From NCBI GenBank assembly GCA_038734945.1, contig JAVYOA010000001.1:62001-126000 (forward strand): a DNA stretch of 64,000 nt, in the 5' to 3' direction. The stretch comes from Fervidicoccaceae archaeon. Lineage in GTDB: Archaea > Thermoproteota > Thermoprotei_A > Sulfolobales > Fervidicoccaceae. Positions 33,567 through 42,213 of the stretch are shown here, piece by piece; position 1 is the first letter of the stretch; every line of letters begins with the position of its first letter. A program made the position numbers and the translations under genes. The notes below the pieces were generated by a model, which saw only the letters and a list, made by a program, of their open reading frames with translations, ran no database searches and was not told where the DNA came from.

Positions 33567-34184
33567 ATGGAGGAATCCTCCAAGATCATTGAGAAGATAA
33601 TAGGAACGAGAAGAAGCATAAGATGGTTCAAACAGGATCCCATTCCAGATGAGGATCTGAGGAGAATTCTTGAGGCCGGGATAAGGGCTCCAACTGCGAG
33701 CGGTGCGGAGCAGTGGCTATTTGTTGTTGTTAAGGATGAGGGAAAAAGGAGAGCTCTTCACGATTTCATAAAAAGAGGGCAGATGATTTACCTAACAAGG
33801 ATGCTGAAAAGAAGAGCGAAGCAGGAGGAGCTTGAGGAATGGGAGAGTATGTTTGAAAGAGGAATTTATCTAGCTCCCATATATGTGATGGGTTTGTTGA
33901 ATTACAACAGAAGGAGGCTAACGGATGAGTATCATCTCTATGAGTACTTGTGGGGAATAGAGAGCGTGACACTTGCTCTGGGGAACATGATTCTCACTGC
34001 TTGGGCCATGGGATATGGAAGTGTTTGGATCGCCGTTCCTCAGCTGCTTGAGGAGGAGCTGAAAGCTACTCTAGGACTGCCAGAAAATGCATCATACGTG
34101 GGAACTCTTGCCATTGGAAAGCCGGCGGAGCAACCTGAACTCAGGCCAAGAATTCCTCTGGAGGAGTCTGTTGTTTTACTTTGA
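33567..34184 (+). CDS. Nitroreductase-family flavoprotein
   Basis: A 205-residue FMN enzyme: GTRRSIRWFKQDPIPDEDL (phosphate-binding Arg pair) near the N-terminus, APTASGAEQWLFVVV, and the C-terminal MGYGSVWIAVPQLLEEEL and LGLPENASYVGTLAIG stretches. Such enzymes reduce nitro groups, quinones or flavins with NAD(P)H, and their natural substrates are usually unknown. It is convergent with the PreA-like gene downstream, with only 11 bases between the stop codons. Confidence 0.82.
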   Translation: MEESSKIIEKIIGTRRSIRWFKQDPIPDEDLRRILEAGIRAPTASGAEQWLFVVVKDEGKRRALHDFIKRGQMIYLTRMLKRRAKQEELEEWESMFERGIYLAPIYVMGLLNYNRRRLTDEYHLYEYLWGIESVTLALGNMILTAWAMGYGSVWIAVPQLLEEELKATLGLPENASYVGTLAIGKPAEQPELRPRIPLEESVVLL

Positions 34185-34195
34185 TTTTAAAAAAA

Positions 34196-35515
34196 TCAGC
34201 TCTCATACTTAACAATTGATTCGATATGCTTCTTTTCATATTCTCTATGAAGCCTGGTGGAGAGGCTGGGAGCTGTTTTGAGAAGACTCTCGTTGTATTT
34301 TCTCTCGGCCTCATCCTTTGGCAATAGCCTAATTGCTCCTGTAGGACATAGATTTATGCATAGCCCACATCCTATGCAGTCCTTTGGATTGCTGCGAACC
34401 ACCTTTGCATCAGAGTCGTAGTAGAGGGCACCACCTCCTGCATCTCTGCAGGGATCTAAACATCTTCCGCAAGAGATGCAGAGGGCAGGATCTACAAAGG
34501 TTGCTCCCCATTCCTCAAAGCTCAACGAAGAATGGGGAACTATCTTGTTCCTCACTCTCCCCACAATATCATCGATGCTGTGAAACTTCCTTTCCTCCAT
34601 ATACTTTTGAAGGCCTTCAATCAGGTTGTTTATTATCCCATAGCCGTACCAGAGAACCGCGGTAACAAGCTGAACCGCTCTGGCTCCGACCATCATGTGC
34701 TCTACTGCATCGTACCAGCTCACTATGCCCCCAAGTCCAAAGATATGTGCGCTTGGTATTGCAGTAGAAACTTCATATATCAGCCTCAGAACTGCTGGCT
34801 TTACTGCTGGACCACTTAGTCCCCCTGGAGTCGAGAAACCCCTTACATTTGGAAGGGGTTCATCCTTATATACGTCTATGCCAATTATTCCAGTTCCGTG
34901 CGTATTGGCTATGGTAAAAGCATCAGCTCCTCCACTATGAGCACTGAGTGCTATTGGTTTGATGTCTGTAACTATTGGAGTTAGTTTGACGCTTACTGGG
35001 ACCTTGGCGTACTTTTTAACCTCCCTAACTATGCTTCCAACGAGCCCAGCATCCTGTCCTATGTAAGCTCCCATATATTTTTCAGGGCTCCCGTGAGGGC
35101 AGGAAACGTTGAGTTCTATGAAGTCTGTTCCAGCATCCTGCACTCTCTGAAGAGGTTCTATCCAGCTCTTGGGATCAATCCCTCCCATTATACTCGAGAT
35201 GAGAATGAAATCGCTTGGAGCCTTTGCCTTTATCTCCTTTATCCACTTCTCCCACTGCTCTACAGGGTAGGTTGTGAGCAGCTCTATGTTTTGATTAATG
35301 AAGTAGAATCCATCTATGCTCCTGAGTATAATGTGCGGAGTAGGATCCTTAGTTGGGGGAATTACGACGGTCTTGTGCACTGCCCCGCCCCATCCCATTT
35401 TTGCTGCCCTTATTATTCTTTCAGCATCTCTTGTTGGGGGGCCACTGCCCAAGATAAAAGGATTTGAAAACTCCACAGACGCAACCTGTGTTTTCAACTT
35501 TTCAAACTGGGACAT
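34196..35515 (-). CDS. PreA-like dihydropyrimidine dehydrogenase/DHOD-family protein with C-terminal ferredoxin domain
   Basis: 439 residues. Residues about 1-320 form a dihydroorotate-dehydrogenase-type FMN barrel (NPFILGSGPPTRDAERI; FIELNVSCPHGSP, with the catalytic Cys region; FGLGGIVSWYDAVEHMMVGA). The C-terminus has two [4Fe-4S] sites in CISCGRCLDPC and CIGCGLCINLCPTGAI. This layout is that of PreA, the dihydropyrimidine dehydrogenase subunit that pairs with PreT. No PreT gene adjoins; the neighbouring EtfBA genes could supply or accept electrons, which is inference. Confidence 0.85.
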   Translation of the reverse strand: MSQFEKLKTQVASVEFSNPFILGSGPPTRDAERIIRAAKMGWGGAVHKTVVIPPTKDPTPHIILRSIDGFYFINQNIELLTTYPVEQWEKWIKEIKAKAPSDFILISSIMGGIDPKSWIEPLQRVQDAGTDFIELNVSCPHGSPEKYMGAYIGQDAGLVGSIVREVKKYAKVPVSVKLTPIVTDIKPIALSAHSGGADAFTIANTHGTGIIGIDVYKDEPLPNVRGFSTPGGLSGPAVKPAVLRLIYEVSTAIPSAHIFGLGGIVSWYDAVEHMMVGARAVQLVTAVLWYGYGIINNLIEGLQKYMEERKFHSIDDIVGRVRNKIVPHSSLSFEEWGATFVDPALCISCGRCLDPCRDAGGGALYYDSDAKVVRSNPKDCIGCGLCINLCPTGAIRLLPKDEAERKYNESLLKTAPSLSTRLHREYEKKHIESIVKYES

Positions 35516-35603
35516 GATTTTATTCCCAGAAAACTAATGAATTTATTAATATTTATGTTTTTATTTTTGAAAATTAAGAAATATCACGAATAGATGAAGA
35601 AAA

Positions 35604-36308
35604 ATGGAGAGCTGCATACTTACTTTTGTGAAGTTCCTGGAGAACGAGGGAAAGATTGACGAGCAAGATCTCTCCACTCTAGAGTTCTCTAGGAGGTTGA
35701 GGGAAAAAATAAATTGGAAGCTTATAGGGGCAACAGTGGTAGGGGAGGAAAGCGATGCCTTGATATTGTCGAGGGAAGTGTTCAGCAGGGGGGCAGATGA
35801 AGTTCTTGCGCATATATGGAAAGGAAGGAAAGACAGCGATGTGCTCTCCTCTGCATTCATTATGAAGCGCTTCATAGATTATTCTAAGTGCAAGCTAGTC
35901 GTGTTCGGGGAAAGGAGCTCGGATACTTCATCAGGAAGTCTGGGTGCGTATGTTGCTGGATTGAGCGGAATGAGTCTTTTGATGTTTGTAAAAGAAGTAG
36001 TGGAAATTCAAGAGAAAAAAATAGTAGCTTCATCTGTTCTGAATGGTGAAATTTTGATTAGAGCTGAGCTTCCAGCTGTTCTTATACCTGCTGGGGAGCT
36101 CTTTTCTCCTAGACCAGTTCTAATAAGAGATAGGCTGGAGGCCAAGAGAAAAAGTCCCTCTCTTGTGTCTTTCAATGAGGAAGTTAATTCTCTGACTAGG
36201 CTTTTGTCCGTGCGTAAGCCTGAGTACAGGAAGAGAAGCTCGTTTGAGCTGAAGAGCGCCGAGGAAATTTTGAGAGTTTTTGCCAAGGTGGTAGGTGATA
36301 TTAGTTGA
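35604..36308 (+). CDS. etfB: Electron transfer flavoprotein beta subunit (EtfB)
   Basis: A 234-residue protein with ALILSREVFSRGADEVLAHI and a later stretch (SGSLGAYVAGLSGMSLLMFVK) that contains the phosphate-binding part, then LPAVLIPAGELFSPRPV. It ends within the first codons of etfA (overlap ATTAGTTGAGAG). EtfAB pass electrons from acyl-CoA or other flavin dehydrogenases to quinone oxidoreductases, or bifurcate electrons. The nearest partner candidates are the PreA-like enzyme and nitroreductase on the other side of the intergenic region. Confidence 0.82.
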   Translation: MESCILTFVKFLENEGKIDEQDLSTLEFSRRLREKINWKLIGATVVGEESDALILSREVFSRGADEVLAHIWKGRKDSDVLSSAFIMKRFIDYSKCKLVVFGERSSDTSSGSLGAYVAGLSGMSLLMFVKEVVEIQEKKIVASSVLNGEILIRAELPAVLIPAGELFSPRPVLIRDRLEAKRKSPSLVSFNEEVNSLTRLLSVRKPEYRKRSSFELKSAEEILRVFAKVVGDIS

Positions 36309-37255
36309 GAGTTCTCGCTGCGATGTTGGGAAGATCCTCTGCCAAGTTATCCGCGCATGTGCTTTCAGCTTCTGCTCTCATTGGGGAGAGCGCCTCCCTT
36401 TTTGTATATGACCCCGAGCTGAGTAAAAATGAGGCATCTCTGAGCGTGCCCGCAGTTTTTGATGAGGGATGGCTTGCTATCGGAGAGCATCCTGTCTTGC
36501 CGGAGGAAATAAAGAACTGCTTAAGAAAAGTTCTTGAAATGGGTGATTTCTCTGCAGTTATCTTCAATGATTCTCCTCTTTCCTTCTGGGTTGCGCCTCT
36601 CCTAGCTGGAGAGCTCCGTCTTCCCATAATAACTGAAGTTATAGGAGCAAGGAAGGAGGAAAATAAAATCATCGTGATTAGGCCACTCAATCAGGAGTCA
36701 GTATGGGGAGAATATGAGATCCTCTCTGATAGGTTTGTTCTGATTATTAGAAGGGGAAGCCTATTTCCAAAGCCTTCAGAGTTGAAAAAAATGTTTTTGG
36801 AAGAGATGAAGATAGAGAAGATCGGTGGAAAAACTGAAGCAATAAGTTGGAGCGAAACTGATGGAAGCAAGCTGGAAGATGCTCCAATTGTAATTGGAAT
36901 CGGAGATGGAGTGAGGCAGAGTAATACTTTGAAGGAAGCTCTTGAGTTGGCAAAGATCCTGGGAGCCGAATACTGCTGCACTAAGCCTGTCGTGGAGAGT
37001 GGAATTATGGAAAGGGAGAGAATTGTTGGTATGAGTGGGAAGAGAATATCTCCCAAGCTATATATGGCCCTTGGGATCTCCGGATCTGCTTACCACCTTG
37101 CAGGGGTAATGTCCTCGGAAATTATATTGTCAATAAATCTGGACAGAAATTCTTCCATGAACAAGAACTCTGACTATTATTATGTTGGAGATCTTAGGAC
37201 GGTTCTACCAAGATTGATTGAGCTCTTCAGACAGATGCCCTCCTCTCCACCCTAG
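36305..37255 (+). CDS. etfA: Electron transfer flavoprotein alpha subunit (EtfA), 3' end within a repeat
   Basis: A 316-residue protein from TTG 36305. The C-terminal FAD domain has VVIGIGDGVRQ-like IVIGIGDGVRQSNTLKEALELAK, then RISPKLYMALGISGSAYHLAG and SIILSINLDRNSSMNKNSDYYYVGDL, the family marks. The usual Gln in the GISG.xQH motif is Tyr-His here. The last five codons and the TAG stop fall inside a hairpin repeat copy (37239-37268), so the natural tail (…LIELFRQ) may have been replaced. EtfA carries the FAD that shuttles electrons. Confidence 0.82.
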   Translation: MRVLAAMLGRSSAKLSAHVLSASALIGESASLFVYDPELSKNEASLSVPAVFDEGWLAIGEHPVLPEEIKNCLRKVLEMGDFSAVIFNDSPLSFWVAPLLAGELRLPIITEVIGARKEENKIIVIRPLNQESVWGEYEILSDRFVLIIRRGSLFPKPSELKKMFLEEMKIEKIGGKTEAISWSETDGSKLEDAPIVIGIGDGVRQSNTLKEALELAKILGAEYCCTKPVVESGIMERERIVGMSGKRISPKLYMALGISGSAYHLAGVMSSEIILSINLDRNSSMNKNSDYYYVGDLRTVLPRLIELFRQMPSSPP

Positions 37256-37268
37256 AGGACGAGGCCTT
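37239..37268 (+). repeat. Third copy of the hairpin repeat, inside the end of etfA
   Basis: 30 bases matching the second unit at 22319-22358 in 24 of 30 positions. CCTCT and AGAGG form a perfect 5-bp stem around the loop CCACCCT (compare CCGCYCT in the other two copies). The TAG stop of etfA (37253-37255) lies in the hairpin. It is probably a transposed or duplicated element end. Confidence 0.55.
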
Positions 37269-37355
37269 CAGGTTGTAGAAAAGCAAAGCAGCGAAGCTTG
37301 ATAAGTTGATATAAAAATGAGAGGCTGTCTTTTTGTGCTTGACTGAGGCTACATG

Positions 37356-37670
37356 CTAATCTTCTTCGCTCAGAGCAATCTTTATGGGCTGCAATATGTG
37401 ATCTGGAATGTAGTATAGCTTGAAGCATTTATCCTTTGATGGCCTTGCCTCAATATAGGTCAAAAGTCCAGCCTTTTTCAGGTTGTTTATTGCTTTCTCT
37501 AGCCTCTTATAGTTAGTTCCAAGCTTTCTGGAGATTGCTCTGAAGCTGAGAGGTCCCTCTCTTATGATTAGCCTCAATATGGCTATTCTCAGATCATCAT
37601 CTATGGCCTTTACTATCAGTTTTGCTACTTGATTGTTCGCATCCCTTGCTTTCACGTCGATTTCTTCCAT
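37356..37670 (-). CDS. Winged helix-turn-helix transcriptional regulator
   Basis: 104 residues: RIAILRLIIREGPLSFRAISRKLGTNYKRLEKAINNLKKAGLL is a classic wHTH with recognition helix at NYKRLEKAI, followed by a wing around TYIEARPSKDKCFKLYYI. No effector domain, so it is probably controlled by expression level or by dimer partner. It lies just downstream of the pilus-type operon on the same strand, with its own promoter (ATTTTTATATG near 37712-37722). It may regulate that operon; the adjacency is the only evidence. Confidence 0.8.
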   Translation of the reverse strand: MEEIDVKARDANNQVAKLIVKAIDDDLRIAILRLIIREGPLSFRAISRKLGTNYKRLEKAINNLKKAGLLTYIEARPSKDKCFKLYYIPDHILQPIKIALSEED

Positions 37671-37781
37671 ATTCCATGCTACCTTTCCCTTCGGTTTCTA
37701 CATACATAAAAGTATCATATAAAAATATTGCTTTTCAAATATATAATTTTTTCGTAATAGTGTGTTATATTGTTATTTCAT

Positions 37782-38765
37782 TTAGTCCAAAAATTTATAT
37801 ACGTAACAAATATCTCTATCATTTACAATATACTCTCCTTCACTGCCTGCAACAATTGGCCTCTCCAGTATTTTTGACGCCTTTACCAGCTCTTCAGGAT
37901 CCTTGAGCTCAATCCTCGTGGAAGTGCATAGAGGGTTCTGAGTGCTTCCTTTAATTATTATGCTGCCATATTTTTTCTCGAACTTCTCCTGCTCACTCGA
38001 TGCTCTGCTCTCCCTCACAGCTACATATAGGAAAAGGGAAGCAGTTCCAGCAATGGAAATTAGAATAGAAAGCGTTCTAGCAGTGGAAACACTCATTCCA
38101 GAGATGCTGTTCTGTATTATAGTGGAATTTGTTTTCGATATATTTGCTGAGTAGTGGAGTGGGGTGCCTATTTCTATCCTGTTTCTCGAAAGATCAACCT
38201 TGATAACTAGTTCGTGAGAGAAGACGCTCGTTGCTCTATATCCTCCAATGAGAACTTCTGCAGGACCGCTGGAGCTTATGCTTATATTATACGAAGTTAG
38301 CCTCAGACCTGCCTGTCTCGATAAATAGTCCATGTAGGATGTAACTTCGCTCAAGTTTAGCACAAAGGTTTTTGAGAATGAACTCATGCCAGTGACATTC
38401 ATGCTACTTAGGTAGTAGTTCTTTGTCCATCCGTCTGGATGAACTAGTGCTATGGTATACGTGGCATTTCCGCTGAAGCTCCCACCGCTCAGCTTCTCTG
38501 TTTGATTTACCACGATTTCATTGACTAGAGAAGCATAGATGGGAACACCTGTACTGAATGTTATATAGTCAGAGGGATATATCTCGTTGGGAAGAAAGTG
38601 AAGGTAGATCTGAAAGTCGGACTCTCTGAATTCATTGTACAGGAGGGTGGTTTTCGTCAGCTGCTCTGGTTTTGAGTAAGATGCAATTGAGAGTGCGAGG
38701 CCCGCAATTATCAGGAGAGCTGAGATGATTAGAAGGAGTGTGTGCTTCTTTGAGCCTCTGCTCAC
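37782..38765 (-). CDS. DUF5305-family membrane-anchored protein
   Basis: 327 residues. An N-terminal hydrophobic helix (about 10-29, TLLLIISALLIIAGLALSI) and a second one near residues 232-252 bracket a Thr/Ser/Asn-rich extracellular domain (FREDSF-like, NGNATYTIALVHPDGW, VNQTEKLSGGS). Asn-glycosylation sequons are plentiful. The C-terminal cytoplasmic part is basic and charged. The layout fits DUF5305, which in archaea is linked to signal peptidases in pilin/TasA-like loci. Its start overlaps the signal peptidase gene by four bases. Exact role unknown. Confidence 0.7.
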   Translation of the reverse strand: MSRGSKKHTLLLIISALLIIAGLALSIASYSKPEQLTKTTLLYNEFRESDFQIYLHFLPNEIYPSDYITFSTGVPIYASLVNEIVVNQTEKLSGGSFSGNATYTIALVHPDGWTKNYYLSSMNVTGMSSFSKTFVLNLSEVTSYMDYLSRQAGLRLTSYNISISSSGPAEVLIGGYRATSVFSHELVIKVDLSRNRIEIGTPLHYSANISKTNSTIIQNSISGMSVSTARTLSILISIAGTASLFLYVAVRESRASSEQEKFEKKYGSIIIKGSTQNPLCTSTRIELKDPEELVKASKILERPIVAGSEGEYIVNDRDICYVYKFLD

Positions 38766-39967
38766 TTTCTGATGGCACCTCTTCCGTTTAAGCCTTTCTT
38801 CAGAATGAGAATTGCTGCTGATGCTATCAATAGCATAAATATGCTCCTCCCCTCTAAGCTTCCTGCTACATTATATATATAGCTTGCTCCATTTCTCAAG
38901 ATAATTGTTATCCATCCTATCCAAGGTATTTTCCATCTAACTGTCCCAATTATTTGCTCTATTTTTACTGGATCTGGATCTGCTGTTGGAAGGGCGTCTC
39001 CCCTTGTAACTAATCCTTCTTTGCTTATAGCAACAACTCTGTGGGCAATCAGCTCGCCATTGCTTCCTCTGTAGAGCACTATTTCCCCAAGCTCTGGAGA
39101 CCTATGAGAGAGGGAAACTATTACTATATCCCCTACTTCGAACTGAGGCTTCATGCTCTCGCTCACTATGACAAATGGCTGCAATCTAAGAGATATCATT
39201 GAAAGGAAGAGGATAGCTATAATGAGGAAGCTGCTGATGGGAATCAGCTGCTTCACAATTCTTTTCAATCTGCTGCTGAACAGAGTTAGTCTTGATCCCC
39301 TCAGAGTGCAGTTGAGAGATGAGAAATAAATGAGAAAGAAGAACAGAATGAGGGAATCGAAGCCATACCAAGCAGGTCCCAGAGAAGCGCGAGAAGCAGT
39401 TAGGGGAAAGATCCCCCAATATAAATCCTGGACGAATCTGAATAGAAATGTTGAAATTGGTCCTGAGAGTATTAGGATTGTAGTTAGAAGGGCGCTGTAA
39501 ATGATGAGGTCGAGAGCTCTAGCAGGAAGATTGTAAGAGGATTGCAGCAGAGATAAGGTAGATAGCACGCTTCCCTGGTATAGAAAGCCAGCCATAGTAC
39601 CAACTGCGTACTTCATGCTTTCCCTTTTCATGAATGATATTGATGCTGCTCTTAGTGTTTCAGCTCCAAGGTCCTGTATTGCTATGAGGGGAATATAGGA
39701 TAAAAGAAAGACCGGAGATAGAGCTTGTTTGAAGTCAAAACCGATAGCTAGGCCCATCATCGTGTATATAAGGAGGAGAGAAGTTGATGCTATTAGAGAA
39801 TCGGATAGCTTCAAGATTCCTTTTCCTCTTCTGTGGAGTAATCCTACCGCAGGAAGAACTGAGAGGATCCATAGGTTATAGGAAATCAGAAAGCCTGAGA
39901 AATTCCTCAAAAGTAGGGCTATGTTAGGAGCAAGGATGAGGAGGCTGGCTGAAATGCCAGCCATCAT
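38762..39967 (-). CDS. Membrane-embedded signal peptidase I (SipW/ER type)
   Basis: 401 residues. Roughly 1-260 hold about eight predicted membrane helices that are not part of normal signal peptidases. The catalytic domain follows: FVIVSESMKPQFEVGDIVIV with the nucleophile Ser in SESMKP, ELIAHRVVAI with the His, and VTRGDALPTADPDPV with the Asp, i.e. the Ser-His-Asp ER/SipW type and not the bacterial Ser-Lys type. It presumably removes signals from the adjacent pilin-like proteins, whose cleavage sites are A-x-A followed by Met-Trp. The stop overlaps the DUF5305 start. Confidence 0.82.
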   Translation of the reverse strand: MMAGISASLLILAPNIALLLRNFSGFLISYNLWILSVLPAVGLLHRRGKGILKLSDSLIASTSLLLIYTMMGLAIGFDFKQALSPVFLLSYIPLIAIQDLGAETLRAASISFMKRESMKYAVGTMAGFLYQGSVLSTLSLLQSSYNLPARALDLIIYSALLTTILILSGPISTFLFRFVQDLYWGIFPLTASRASLGPAWYGFDSLILFFFLIYFSSLNCTLRGSRLTLFSSRLKRIVKQLIPISSFLIIAILFLSMISLRLQPFVIVSESMKPQFEVGDIVIVSLSHRSPELGEIVLYRGSNGELIAHRVVAISKEGLVTRGDALPTADPDPVKIEQIIGTVRWKIPWIGWITIILRNGASYIYNVAGSLEGRSIFMLLIASAAILILKKGLNGRGAIRK

Positions 39968-40007
39968 GCTTTTCTTCTCTATTGTAAAAAAGCCTTTTCA
40001 CCTCGCT

Positions 40008-41513
40008 CTATTTCTCTTGATGCTGTTGAAGATATATGGTTGCTGAAGCGCTAGCGCTTCCGATATTCGTTATCAGAGTTGCATTGTTAGTGAAGTACTT
40101 ATCCACTGAGCTGTATTCCTGCCCATCTAACCAATCACTCATCTCAAATTTCAAATAGATTAGCACAGAGTCTCCAGAACTTAGTGGTGTTCCCAGGATA
40201 AGAGAGATTTTGGCAGTGTTGTTGTTATTATTGAGATAAATAATTGATGAATTTGTTATCTCATTGAGATTCGAGCCTTTCAATACAAATACATGAATGT
40301 CTGCATTTCCATGGCTAACTTTAACATCGAAATGATCCTCGAATACATCAGTAACGTTTATGCTGAAAATTCCGCTTCCAGTTATGTTCAGGAGTCCATA
40401 GAACACTCCTGGAACTGAGCTCTTTATTTTGCCGTTCTTATCAAGCGTAACGTTCACTATGTAGTTTCCATCCTTCATATCCAGAGGAGTTCCAAGGTAC
40501 CAGCCTGTGGTTTTCCAATTTACATCTGTGTGCCTGAAGTCCTTGGAGATTGAGAGGGAAGGAAATGGCTTCATGCCGAAGTTCAAATTGATTTTATTCT
40601 CTCCAGATGAGAGGCTAACCACTATCTCTGTATAGGTTGTGTTTGTATATCCAGCAGGAGGCATAACTTTAATTATGTAATTACCTGAAGGCAGATTGCC
40701 GAACGAGTAGAAGCCCAAGCTGTTTGTCACAGTCGTTGCTATTAACGCATTTGCGCTGTTCAGTAGCTGAAGTGCTATCCCTTGCAGGGGATCTTCAATA
40801 GGATCATATATTTGGTTCTCGTTAGCATCATGATAAACGTAGCCGCTCAGAGAGCCCCCTTGAACTGAGGGGGGTACCTGATATTCGTTCCACTGCACTG
40901 CCTCTATTGTTATGTTTATTATCAGTGTTGAGCCCATCGGAGCACTCTGCAGAACAACGACATCAAAGCTCAAGTCTGCGCTATTGCCAGGATGCAGCTG
41001 CACTCCAAAGTTATCTCCCCACCAAATGGATACATCTGGCAGTCCATCATTGTTCAGATCCAGGAGCTCGCTGCCATCTATAGCATAGTAATAGTTTCCG
41101 TTTATGCCAACTCTCCATATCTTCAGAGGTATAGTGCCATCGTTTTCCACCTTGAAGGCTGTGTGAGCATAGTACCAGGGATAGGCGTTGTAGATTACCA
41201 TGTTCAGTGTATCATGGTCTCCATCTCCATCGCTGTCTATGAGCTGTATTGCTGTGCATCCAACATTCTTGTCAAGTTGCGTTGCACCTGCATTTGGATA
41301 ATATGTTGCATTCCAATCGTAGCCTGGGAAAGAGCCGCAGGGATCGGATGTGATCACGCTACCTGGAACGAATCTTATATCTAGCTCTCCCGTATTTACA
41401 GAGGTGTTAACTTTGAGGCTTTCCCCCCACATGGCCATAGCTGCTGTTAAAATGCTGCCTATGAAGAGAAGAAGAAAAAACCATATCTTGCTGTTGTTCA
41501 TTGTCAATTTCAT
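40008..41513 (-). CDS. Large TasA/AbpA-like surface protein with SdrD-B domain
   Basis: About 501 residues from ATG 41513 (a GTG lies just before it). The signal ends ...AAMA and mature protein begins MWGESLKVN. Residues about 29-216 resemble the small pilin-like protein encoded upstream (shared MW(G/S)E(S/T)L, VNTGE, QLHPG, VLQSA and QWNE landmarks), with a DSDGDGDHD acidic loop that could bind Ca2+. Residues 221-315 form an SdrD-B-type beta domain (YVYHDANENQIYDPIEDPLQ). Residues 318-502 are a further beta-rich domain with many Asn-X-Thr sequons. It may be the tip or accessory subunit of a TasA-like fibre. Confidence 0.8.
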   Translation of the reverse strand: MKLTMNNSKIWFFLLLFIGSILTAAMAMWGESLKVNTSVNTGELDIRFVPGSVITSDPCGSFPGYDWNATYYPNAGATQLDKNVGCTAIQLIDSDGDGDHDTLNMVIYNAYPWYYAHTAFKVENDGTIPLKIWRVGINGNYYYAIDGSELLDLNNDGLPDVSIWWGDNFGVQLHPGNSADLSFDVVVLQSAPMGSTLIINITIEAVQWNEYQVPPSVQGGSLSGYVYHDANENQIYDPIEDPLQGIALQLLNSANALIATTVTNSLGFYSFGNLPSGNYIIKVMPPAGYTNTTYTEIVVSLSSGENKINLNFGMKPFPSLSISKDFRHTDVNWKTTGWYLGTPLDMKDGNYIVNVTLDKNGKIKSSVPGVFYGLLNITGSGIFSINVTDVFEDHFDVKVSHGNADIHVFVLKGSNLNEITNSSIIYLNNNNNTAKISLILGTPLSSGDSVLIYLKFEMSDWLDGQEYSSVDKYFTNNATLITNIGSASASATIYLQQHQEK

Positions 41514-41518
41514 CACTC

Positions 41519-42073
41519 TTATGGAGTAGTTACTTCATTCCACTGAGCAAATACCAGTGTTACCTCAAATGTATATTGGGCGTTCTCATCGGCGCTCTGA
41601 AGAACTGTTATGCTGAGTGCATATTGTCCAACATCGCCTGGATGAAGCTGGGTGCTCTGAGGTATAGAGAGAGATGCATTAAGGGCCGTACTGTTGAGGC
41701 CTGTTATGCTGCTTGAATACAGCTTAACAGGTATTGTTCCAATATTGGTTACATTGAAGGATATTACGGGAGAATAGCCTGGATACGCATTTCCTATGGT
41801 TACATTTAGCTTTATAACATTTCCATTGCTGTCTAGAACTTCAGATGCTACGCTGCACCATGCAACATCCTTTCCTTCGCTGTTGTCGAAGCCCTGTGCC
41901 TGGGGATCGCTTCCCTCATCGCTGCATTTCCATCCGCTAAATGCTACCTTGACCTCTCCTGTGTTTACTGTGACGTTTAGCCTCAGTGTTTCACTCCACA
42001 TTGCTACTGCTGAGGTTATTAGAGCGAGGGTCACTGCTATTGCTAAAATAGGTATAATATTTTTCCCTTCCAT
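41519..42073 (-). CDS. TasA/AbpA-like pilin subunit
   Basis: 184 residues. Signal peptide 1-24 ending ITSAVA, with mature start MWSETLRLNVTVNTGEV. The extracellular domain is beta-rich (VASEVLDSNGNVIKLNVTI, FNVTNIGTIPVKLYSSSITG) and ends VFAQWNEVTTP. The short free N-terminal strand followed by a jelly-roll-like body fits donor-strand polymerising proteins such as archaeal bundling pilin AbpA and bacterial TasA. A GGTGAAA ribosome binding site precedes the ATG. The larger relative follows within a few bases and the signal peptidase thereafter, giving an operon. Confidence 0.78.
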   Translation of the reverse strand: MEGKNIIPILAIAVTLALITSAVAMWSETLRLNVTVNTGEVKVAFSGWKCSDEGSDPQAQGFDNSEGKDVAWCSVASEVLDSNGNVIKLNVTIGNAYPGYSPVISFNVTNIGTIPVKLYSSSITGLNSTALNASLSIPQSTQLHPGDVGQYALSITVLQSADENAQYTFEVTLVFAQWNEVTTP

Positions 42074-42213
42074 TTTAATTTCACCAAAAAATAATTAAAA
42101 AAATGAGTTCTTTTCTCTGCATCAGCAAGTAGAACAGTTGTTTTTAAGCAATTAACTCGAAAAGCCTGTATTTTATTTATTGTTCAGCAGTAAGCACTTA
42201 TTATATATCAAAA

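Noticed and set aside
37256-37355. C/D-box guide RNA between etfA and the winged-helix gene
   Set aside because: AATGAGA and CTGA-like strings occur, but no convincing box C/D' pair with proper spacing.
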